Translations under genes and position numbers: made by a program
Part shown: positions 1 to 4,705 of the stretch, in pieces
Layout: the number at the start of each line of letters is the position of its first letter
Position numbering within the stretch: position 1 is the stretch's first letter
Assembly: GCA_035302865.1 (NCBI GenBank)
Contig: DATGSF010000048.1
Span: forward strand, 1 to 7,765
Source: DATGSF01 sp035302865
GTDB taxonomy: Bacteria; Bacteroidota; Bacteroidia; Chitinophagales; Chitinophagaceae
Reading direction: 5' to 3'
DNA length: 7,765 nucleotides
Notes under the pieces: generated by a model
Seen by the model: only the letters and a program-made list of their open reading frames with translations
The model's database searches: none
What the model was told of the DNA's origin: nothing

Positions 1-22
1 AACATTAATTAAATTAACAAAC

Positions 23-397
23 ATGTATATTAGTCCATTTGTATTTTTACAAGCCCAAGGAGGCAGTGGTATGATGCCCGTTTTACTAATTGGTATGGTA
101 GCGGTTATGTATTTTTTCATGATTCGCCCACAGCAAAAAAGACAAAAAGAACAAAAGAAATTCCAAGAATCCCTAGTTACTGGAGATAAGGTTGTTACCT
201 TATCCGGAATTCATGGTAGAATTACTCGAGTGAAAGATGATGGAACGGTAGTAATTGAAGTAGATAGAAATACAAATATCACTATGGATAGAAGTGCTAT
301 TTCTTCTGAAATGACATTAGCGCATAGAAAACTTGTGGCGTCAAAAGAAGCAAGTACTTCATCAATTGCTGAGGTAAAAGAGGAAGATAATAAATAA
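23..397 (+). CDS. yajC: Preprotein translocase accessory subunit YajC
   Basis: YajC is a small inner-membrane protein that associates with SecDF and the SecYEG translocon and helps protein export; it is usually not essential. The 124-residue product has the family layout. A short N-terminus with a Gly-rich stretch (residues 11-16) leads into one membrane segment (about 18-34), followed at once by the signature IRPQQKRQKE (34-43). A small cytoplasmic domain follows with GDKVVTLSGIHG (54-65), then a charged, low-complexity tail ending in acidic residues. Length is normal for the family. The start at 23 leaves only a short extracytoplasmic N-terminus, as expected, and the leader is AT-rich with no Shine-Dalgarno. 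The gene lies 14 bases before coaE and is probably co-transcribed with it; the upstream part of the operon is outside the window. The family call is firm; the exact start is slightly less so. Confidence 0.95.
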   Translation: MYISPFVFLQAQGGSGMMPVLLIGMVAVMYFFMIRPQQKRQKEQKKFQESLVTGDKVVTLSGIHGRITRVKDDGTVVIEVDRNTNITMDRSAISSEMTLAHRKLVASKEASTSSIAEVKEEDNK

Positions 398-411
398 ATC
401 GATTCCATTAT

Positions 412-1011
412 ATGCTTAAAGTTGGGGTAACGGGCGGTATTGGAACAGGTAAAACGACAGTTTGTAAGCTTTTTTATCTATTAGGTATACCTGTTTTAGA
501 TACAGATCAAGTTGCAAAAAAATTACTCAATGAAGATGAGAAAGTAATTCATCAGGTTCAGAAACTTTTTGGAGATAATGCATATAATAATGGTATTTAT
601 CAAAAGGAGTTTATTGCAGCTGAAGTTTTTTCTGATCCTAAATTACTAGAGGAATTAAATAAAATTGTACATCCTCCTACTTTTGCATTTATTGAGAATT
701 GGACTCGAGAGCAAGAAATTAATAATCATCCTTACTCTATTAAAGAGGCTGCAATAATGATTGAGTCAGGTTCTTATAAGGAGATGGATTATATTGTTGG
801 TGTTCAGGCACCAGAGGATTTAAGAATTCATAGAATTCAAAAAAGAAATAACTGGAATATAGATGAAATTAAAAATAGAATGCAGGCACAAATGCCAGAA
901 GAAGAAAAATCGAAATTCTATGATTTCACTATAATAAATGATGAAAAAAATGCTTTAATACCTCAGGTGCAAAACATTCATGAGGTATTATTGCAATTAT
1001 CAAAGAAGTAA
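412..1011 (+). CDS. coaE: Dephospho-CoA kinase
   Basis: This enzyme phosphorylates the 3'-hydroxyl of the ribose of dephospho-CoA using ATP, the final step of coenzyme A synthesis, in the cytoplasm. The 199-residue protein opens with a P-loop, GGIGTGKT (residues 8-15). The substrate-binding DxD motif follows (D30-T-D32, family form DAD/DSD), then the conserved HP pair (H87-P88), the ExxxxxESG region (112-120) where most members have a PLLFE-like strand, and the lid/C-terminal region with RNNW, RMQAQ (156-160) and a final D-x-x-I-x-N-D strand (171-177). Length is typical for a single-domain bacterial CoaE. It lies 14 bases after yajC and 2 bases before ribH, so the three are likely one transcript. 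Linkage of coaE to yajC is familiar in Bacteroidota, where from memory a YbbR-like gene often sits between them; none is present here. Confidence is high because all core motifs are visible. Confidence 0.95.
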   Translation: MLKVGVTGGIGTGKTTVCKLFYLLGIPVLDTDQVAKKLLNEDEKVIHQVQKLFGDNAYNNGIYQKEFIAAEVFSDPKLLEELNKIVHPPTFAFIENWTREQEINNHPYSIKEAAIMIESGSYKEMDYIVGVQAPEDLRIHRIQKRNNWNIDEIKNRMQAQMPEEEKSKFYDFTIINDEKNALIPQVQNIHEVLLQLSKK

Positions 1012-1013
1012 TT

Positions 1014-1481
1014 ATGGCAGTTTTAAACGAACAAGTTTCATTATTAGAATATAAACATTTGAAAGAAGTAGCTTCCAAAAAAGTATTAATAGTAGCTACC
1101 GAATGGAATGAAAAAATTATTAAGGAGCAGATTGCCGGAGCAAAAAGAATAGCTGAAAATTTAAAAATGGAATTAGATATTCACTATGTTCCAGGAGCTA
1201 TAGAAATTCCATTTTCAATTAAAAAATTAGTTGAAAAAAGTAATTATGATGCTGTAATAACTTTTGGTGCTGTAATTCGTGGAGGAACACCTCATTTTGA
1301 TTATGTGTGTAAATATGTAACTGAAGGAGTTTTGGCTTTAAATATGCAATTGGATATTCCTATAATTTTTGGTGTTTTAACTTTAGAGTCTGAAAAACAA
1401 GCTTGGGAAAGATTGGGAGGAAGATTGGGTCATAAAGGTGAGGAAGCTATGATAGCTGCTGCTAAAATGTCTCTATTGTAA
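1014..1481 (+). CDS. ribH: 6,7-dimethyl-8-ribityllumazine synthase
   Basis: RibH condenses 5-amino-6-ribitylamino-uracil with 3,4-dihydroxy-2-butanone 4-phosphate to give lumazine, the penultimate step of riboflavin synthesis. It normally assembles into pentamers or 60-subunit shells in the cytoplasm. The 155-residue product shows the family motifs in order: TEWN (29-32), where W31 takes the place of the aromatic ring-stacking residue; VPGAIEIP (59-66); GAVIRGGTPHFDYV (85-98) with the presumed catalytic histidine H94; FGVLT (119-123); and ERLGGRLGHKG (132-142), with R133 aligning to the phosphate-binding arginine of the Bacillus enzyme. The N-terminus is slightly longer than in Bacillus, as is common in this phylum. 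The start is 2 bases after the coaE stop, implying translational coupling. No other riboflavin genes and no FMN riboswitch are visible, so the gene appears to be driven from the upstream operon. Confidence 0.95.
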   Translation: MAVLNEQVSLLEYKHLKEVASKKVLIVATEWNEKIIKEQIAGAKRIAENLKMELDIHYVPGAIEIPFSIKKLVEKSNYDAVITFGAVIRGGTPHFDYVCKYVTEGVLALNMQLDIPIIFGVLTLESEKQAWERLGGRLGHKGEEAMIAAAKMSLL

Positions 1482-1568
1482 TATTGCTTTAAGAAATTAA
1501 AATAAATCCATAATTGAAACTTTTTAATTTTCTTATCCAGTTTTAAAAAATCGGATATTTAAAATAAA

Positions 1569-1607
1569 AAAGAAGCAACTTTATCTTATTAATAAAGCTG
1601 CTTCTTT
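1569..1607 (-). terminator. Hairpin terminator between convergent ribH and small lipoprotein gene
   Basis: Arms at 1569-1584 and 1592-1607 are inverted copies with a single difference, around a 7-base loop. Read on the minus strand the odd pair is a G-U wobble, so the 16-bp stem is unbroken, and it is followed by a T-rich run (TTTTTTATTTT, including stem bases). Read on the plus strand the same position is an A-C mismatch and the run after the stem is only CTTTGAAA. The hairpin therefore suits the minus-strand unit ending at 1655 best, although it may also help end the ribH transcript. Confidence 0.75.
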
Positions 1608-1654
1608 GAAATTAAAGTATATTTCTCCTCCTGAAATTTTAAGATTTGAAAATC

Positions 1655-1858
1655 TTATATGCTGCAATGTTCATTAGTATGCACTTCCATGTCTTTGCAC
1701 TTTTCCGTAGCTTTCTTTTTAGACATTTTTGTTAATGTTTGCGTTTTTAAAACAGTATCATTTATTTTGCAAGTACAAGTATAATCTTTTTTGCAGCTGG
1801 TGAATAAACTTGCCATAGCTATAGCAGAAATAACACCTAAAAATTTAATTGCTTTCAT
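1655..1858 (-). CDS. Small cysteine-rich lipoprotein, function unknown
   Basis: The 67-residue product has a lipoprotein-type signal peptide: a positive start (MKAIK), a hydrophobic core, and SLFTSC with the lipid-modified cysteine at C22. The mature part is only about 46 residues, rich in lysine, and carries four further cysteines (C28, C30, C54, C65) that could form two disulfides in the periplasm or at the cell surface. A lysine-rich helix-like stretch (KMSKKKATEKC, 44-54) sits between the two pairs. I do not recognise a named family. Small exported proteins with a YTCxC start and a KKKAxxxC stretch seem familiar from Bacteroidota, but that is memory, not a search. The start lies 5 bases after the stop of the DUF2911 gene, so the two are almost surely co-transcribed, and the hairpin at 1569-1607 ends the unit. 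The gene is real by its context, signal peptide and cysteine pattern; no function can be assigned. Confidence 0.8.
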   Translation of the reverse strand: MKAIKFLGVISAIAMASLFTSCKKDYTCTCKINDTVLKTQTLTKMSKKKATEKCKDMEVHTNEHCSI

Positions 1859-1863
1859 ATCCG

Positions 1864-2697
1864 TTAGATTTTTGATTTTAAGTTATTATAATGATGCTTG
1901 TATTCAGATTCATACGCACTACCTTTTGCACCTTCAAAAGCTTTTCTGGCAGAATTAATTGCTTCTTCTTTTTTTCCTAATTTTTCTAAAATCTGAGCTT
2001 TAGTCCAATGCATATAAAATGCATTTGGATTTTCTTTTATTGCTTTCTCGACAAAGTTCAATGCTTCTTCTAAGCGATAATCAAATTCCAGATAGATACG
2101 AGCTGCAGGTAAATAAGGAGGGTTGTCTCCTTTGAGTTCCACAGCAATTTGTTCTAAAATTCGCTCTCTATTATCTGTTTTTAAATTTAAACTAGCCTCA
2201 ATGTTTTCCCATCTTAAAACTAATTCAACTGTGCTATTCGTAATGTTTTGAAATGAAATTTCGAATGTTTCTTGCGTATTCTCTAGTTTTTTAATTGGAA
2301 CTGCAGCTTTTGCAACATATCCGTCTTCACTCAAACCATCTACTCCCCAAGCTTCTGTGTTTTTATGTAATAAAAATACCCATTCGTTTTTATTAGGAAT
2401 AGTAACAAATCCATAGGTTCCTGGCGGAACAATATCATCTCCCCATTTTATTGGCTCTTTAAAACTCAAAGTAGTGGTATTATTTGCCCCTGTTCTCCAA
2501 ACCTCTCCATAAGGAATTTGTGATCCAAACATTTTTCGTCCTTTTAATGATGGACGACTGTACTTCAATGTAATACTGGATGTGGAAAACTCTTGCATGA
2601 TTTCTGTACTTGGACTAGGAGCTGGTAAACTAACTTCTTGAGCAAAGCTCCAATTACAAAAGGCAAGTAAAGAAATGGATAAAATTAATCTTTTCAT
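1864..2697 (-). CDS. Exported DUF2911 protein with TPR-like C-terminus
   Basis: The 277-residue protein begins with a Sec signal peptide, probably cut after residue 19 (WSFA|QE). Residues about 40-165 match the DUF2911 family, which is common in Bacteroidota and has no established function. Recognisable blocks are YSRPSLKGRKMFG (46-58), PYGEVWRTGAN (62-72), PPGTYGFVTIP (91-101) followed by W106, and a later strand-rich stretch ending LRWEN (161-165). The C-terminal part (about 195-260) is helical and reads like one or two tetratricopeptide repeats, including EALNFVEKAIKENP (211-224) and AQILEKLGKKEEAINSARKAF (234-254), suggesting a protein-binding surface. The product is probably periplasmic; there is no lipobox and no C-terminal sorting domain. 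It is the first gene of a two-gene unit with the small cysteine-rich lipoprotein. The family assignment is from motif recognition and is fairly sure; the role is unknown. Confidence 0.88.
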   Translation of the reverse strand: MKRLILSISLLAFCNWSFAQEVSLPAPSPSTEIMQEFSTSSITLKYSRPSLKGRKMFGSQIPYGEVWRTGANNTTTLSFKEPIKWGDDIVPPGTYGFVTIPNKNEWVFLLHKNTEAWGVDGLSEDGYVAKAAVPIKKLENTQETFEISFQNITNSTVELVLRWENIEASLNLKTDNRERILEQIAVELKGDNPPYLPAARIYLEFDYRLEEALNFVEKAIKENPNAFYMHWTKAQILEKLGKKEEAINSARKAFEGAKGSAYESEYKHHYNNLKSKI

Positions 2698-2766
2698 AAA
2701 AAAGCATTTAAAAATTTGAAAATTAATTATATTTTATATATATTTAATTTTCGTATTGTGTTTGTG

Positions 2767-2774
2767 TATATTTA
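2767..2774 (+). promoter_or_regulatory. Possible -7 element for the T9SS cargo gene
   Basis: TATATTTA differs at one base from the Bacteroidota -7 consensus TAnnTTTG and lies 12 bases before the start at 2787. No convincing TTG/TTTG -33 element is found at the right spacing; the best upstream stretch is only T-rich. The 89-base region (2698-2786) must hold divergent promoters for this gene and the DUF2911 gene, but its extreme AT content makes any assignment weak. Confidence 0.25.
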
Positions 2775-2786
2775 AAAATCTAAATT

Positions 2787-3890
2787 ATGAAAAAATGCTT
2801 TAAAACTTTAACATTTTTAGTTGTTTTATTAATAATTAACAAGATGATGCTTGCACAACATTTGATTTATAAAGAAACTTTTGGTGTGCCTTCTGGTCAA
2901 ATCCTCCTGGGAAACTATACAGGTTTTGATGTGATGGATATAAATTATTATTGTAAAAATAATACAGCTACAGTGAGAAGTACTAGTCCGAGTAATACAG
3001 GTCATTATGAATCGGCTTCTGGAGGAGGAAATGTATATTTAAGTAATAGTAATGAGTCGCTTTATATTGAAAAGATACCTATTAGTTCTTATGAAAATAT
3101 TATTTTAGGATTAGGAATTAGAAAAGAAAGAACAGCTGCTTTAGCTGAAGATATACAAGTAAGAGTGGTTGTTGATAGCGACACAAGTGATGCATTATTT
3201 TTTGATTTTCCGGTCGGTCCAGGAACAGTAAAATACTACTGGTTGCAAAGTGATTTGGGATTTATTCCAGAAGGAGATAGTTTAAGTATTTTAATCGATA
3301 ACTTGAGTGAATTTTCCTTTAGAATTGACGATATTCATTTATGGGCTAAGGATGAAGTTTTGCCTATTTTATTAGCGAATTTTGAATTGAATATAAAGCC
3401 TAATGCTTTGTGCTTTATCTGGAAAACCTTAAAAGAGGAACAGGTGCAAAGTTTTGTTATTGAAATAAGCGATGAAGGATCTTATTTCAGAGAATTTTAT
3501 AGAATGATACCGAGAAATGCATCAAATGGCAGTACTTATGAATATTGCTATAAGGATATTACTATGTGGAAAGGAAAAAAGTACTTCCGTTTGAAATCGG
3601 AAGATTGGAATGGAAGCGCGACATACTCTGAGGTGCTTGTATGGGAAAACCGAAATGCTGATATAATATTGCCGAATATTTTAAGAAGAGTGAATTTTTT
3701 TGAAGGTTTTGAAAGCAATAGTCTTAAAGTGTTACGTGTTTGGTCACTTGATGGAAGGGAAGTTTATAATTCAAGTGCTAACACTAACTTTTTCTTCAAA
3801 ATTCCAGACTTGCTATCTGGACTGTATATTGTTGAGGTAATGGATAGGTATGATAAAGTGCATAGATATAAAATTCAAATTGTTGAATGA
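2787..3890 (+). CDS. Secreted protein with T9SS type A sorting domain
   Basis: The 367-residue product has a Sec signal peptide probably cut after A23 (MMLA|QH). Residues about 26-190 open with YKETFG and contain GHYESASGGGNVYLSN (72-87), a strand-rich pattern resembling the beta-sandwich/jelly-roll N-terminal domains of Bacteroidota secreted proteins. Residues about 195-287 resemble the fibronectin-like module before many sorting domains, with VQSFVIEISDEGSYF (220-234) and KKYFRLKSEDWNGSATYSEV (264-283). The last ~70 residues (about 295-367) fit the T9SS type A sorting domain: LKVLRVWSLDGREVYN (313-328), a short loop, then LLSGLYIVEV (342-351) and a final basic strand. Such cargo crosses the outer membrane through the type IX system and is normally freed or anchored after removal of the domain. 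No catalytic motif is seen; binding or adhesion is only a guess. It is monocistronic, divergent from the DUF2911 gene, and ends before a strong shared terminator. Confidence 0.85.
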   Translation: MKKCFKTLTFLVVLLIINKMMLAQHLIYKETFGVPSGQILLGNYTGFDVMDINYYCKNNTATVRSTSPSNTGHYESASGGGNVYLSNSNESLYIEKIPISSYENIILGLGIRKERTAALAEDIQVRVVVDSDTSDALFFDFPVGPGTVKYYWLQSDLGFIPEGDSLSILIDNLSEFSFRIDDIHLWAKDEVLPILLANFELNIKPNALCFIWKTLKEEQVQSFVIEISDEGSYFREFYRMIPRNASNGSTYEYCYKDITMWKGKKYFRLKSEDWNGSATYSEVLVWENRNADIILPNILRRVNFFEGFESNSLKVLRVWSLDGREVYNSSANTNFFFKIPDLLSGLYIVEVMDRYDKVHRYKIQIVE

Positions 3891-3955
3891 TTGTATTTTT
3901 ATAATAAGTAACCTATTCATTTTTTATGAGAAGAATACTCTTATTAGAGAAAGTA

Positions 3956-3993
3956 AAAATCAAGGCGGTTTGTTAACAAACCGCCTTGATTTT
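3956..3993. terminator. Perfect-palindrome bidirectional terminator
   Basis: Bases 3956-3974 and 3975-3993 are exact inverted copies, 19 bp with no mismatch, centred on GTTAAC, with a GC-rich core (CAAGGCGG/CCGCCTTG). On the plus strand the stem runs into TTTTATTTTT; on the minus strand it runs into ATTTTTACTTT, so both convergent genes have a T-run. The stop codon of the glutathione peroxidase gene (3992-3994) overlaps the outer stem. It ends transcription both from the T9SS cargo gene and from the peroxidase gene. Confidence 0.93.
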
Positions 3994-4537
3994 ATTTTTC
4001 AATTGCATCAATTATTTTTGCATCATAAGGTTTAACTCTGGATCCAAATACATCTATTAAAGAACCGTCTTCTGCAATTAAATATTTTTGAAAATTCCAT
4101 TTGACTTTCGAATCTTTTACTTTATTGTACTTCTTATTTGTTAACCAAACATAAAGGGGATGTTGATCGCTACCTTTTACTGATATTTTGGCTGCCATAG
4201 GAAAACTTACTCCATAGTTTTTTTCACAAAACGCGGCAATTTCTTCATTGGTTCCAGGCTCTTGACGCATGAAATTATTTGCAGGAAAGCCAATTACTAT
4301 TAAATTGTCTTTATATTCTTTAGATAATTTTTCTAAATCCTCATATTGAGGAGTAAAGCCGCATTTAGAAGCTGTATTAACTATTAGTATTTTTTTTCCT
4401 TTGAAATCGCTAAAGTCTATAATACTTCCGTCCAATGCTTCAACCTTAAAATTATAAATCGAATTAGGTATTTCCTGAGCTTTTGTTGTACATGCCATAA
4501 TAAAAATTAAACTGATTATACTCCATAAATATTTCAT
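3992..4537 (-). CDS. Glutathione peroxidase family (thiol peroxidase) lipoprotein
   Basis: Members reduce hydrogen peroxide and organic hydroperoxides. Cysteine-type bacterial enzymes usually draw electrons from thioredoxin rather than glutathione. The 181-residue product has NTASKCGFTPQY (54-65) with peroxidatic C59, then GFPANNF (83-89) and QEPG (92-95). Q92, W147 and N148 (in KWNFQKYL, 146-153) complete the Cys-Gln-Trp-Asn tetrad. C104 in FCEKNYGVSFP (103-113) is placed as the resolving cysteine of two-cysteine members. C59 is encoded by TGC, so this is not a selenoprotein. The N-terminus is hydrophobic and ends IMAC (13-16), a plausible lipobox with C16 lipidated, so the enzyme probably works outside the cytoplasm, with an unknown electron donor. 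Cleavage at KA|QE (20|21) is an alternative. It is monocistronic, convergent with the T9SS cargo gene and divergent from gyrA. Family membership is firm; physiological substrate is not. Confidence 0.92.
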   Translation of the reverse strand: MKYLWSIISLIFIMACTTKAQEIPNSIYNFKVEALDGSIIDFSDFKGKKILIVNTASKCGFTPQYEDLEKLSKEYKDNLIVIGFPANNFMRQEPGTNEEIAAFCEKNYGVSFPMAAKISVKGSDQHPLYVWLTNKKYNKVKDSKVKWNFQKYLIAEDGSLIDVFGSRVKPYDAKIIDAIEK

Positions 4538-4554
4538 AAATAAAACAATTTAAA

Positions 4555-4562
4555 CCAAGATA
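4555..4562 (-). promoter_or_regulatory. Possible -7 element for the peroxidase gene
   Basis: Read on the minus strand this is TATCTTGG, one base from the Bacteroidota -7 consensus TAnnTTTG, ending 17 bases before the start at 4537. Upstream at the expected -33 distance the strand reads AGTTTTTA, with no clear TTG. The location is sensible but the match is partial. Confidence 0.35.
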
Positions 4563-4602
4563 CGAATTTTTTTAAAAACTTTTACTTGTAATAAAATAAT
4601 AA

Positions 4603-4625
4603 ATGTTTTTTCTATTTAAAAACAT
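4603..4625. repeat. Short inverted repeat upstream of the gyrA promoter
   Basis: ATGTTTTT (4603-4610) and AAAAACAT (4618-4625) are exact inverted copies around a 7-base spacer, ending 16 bases before the -33 element of gyrA. It could be an operator or a curved AT-rich upstream element. In sequence this AT-rich an 8-bp repeat can also arise by chance, so a role is unproven. Confidence 0.3.
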
Positions 4626-4641
4626 AATACATGAAATACTA

Positions 4642-4669
4642 TTGGTTTAATGAATTTTCTGTATATTTG
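4642..4669 (+). promoter_or_regulatory. gyrA promoter, Bacteroidota type
   Basis: TTG at 4642-4644 and TATATTTG at 4662-4669 are separated by 17 bases. The second element matches the Bacteroidota primary-sigma -7 consensus TAnnTTTG exactly, and the first fits the -33 TTG/TTTG element at normal spacing. Transcription should start around 4674-4678, giving a leader of about 30 bases before the start at 4706. Confidence 0.72.
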
Positions 4670-4705
4670 CTAAGACTTAAAAAGAGATTTGAATATACTT
4701 AAATC

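Noticed and set aside
211..408. Minus-strand open frame of 65 codons inside yajC
   Set aside because: It is antisense to yajC; its hydrophobic serine-rich product arises from the complement of lysine/glutamate codons.
1482..1568. Possible regulatory RNA or second terminator after ribH
   Set aside because: Only a weak ATCC/GGAT pairing is visible around 1535-1557; there is no stable stem, T-run or known riboswitch core.
1641..1656. Short palindrome AAGATTTGAAAATCTT at the end of the small lipoprotein gene
   Set aside because: The stem is AT-only in effect with a tiny loop and no T-run; the hairpin at 1569-1607 is a far better terminator.
3850..4035. Plus-strand open frame of 61 codons overlapping the end of the T9SS cargo gene
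   Set aside because: It starts inside the cargo gene in another frame, runs through the palindromic terminator and into the antisense of the peroxidase gene, and its product resembles no protein I know.
4361..4363. Selenocysteine in the glutathione peroxidase homologue
   Set aside because: The active-site codon reads TGC on the minus strand, so the residue is ordinary cysteine.
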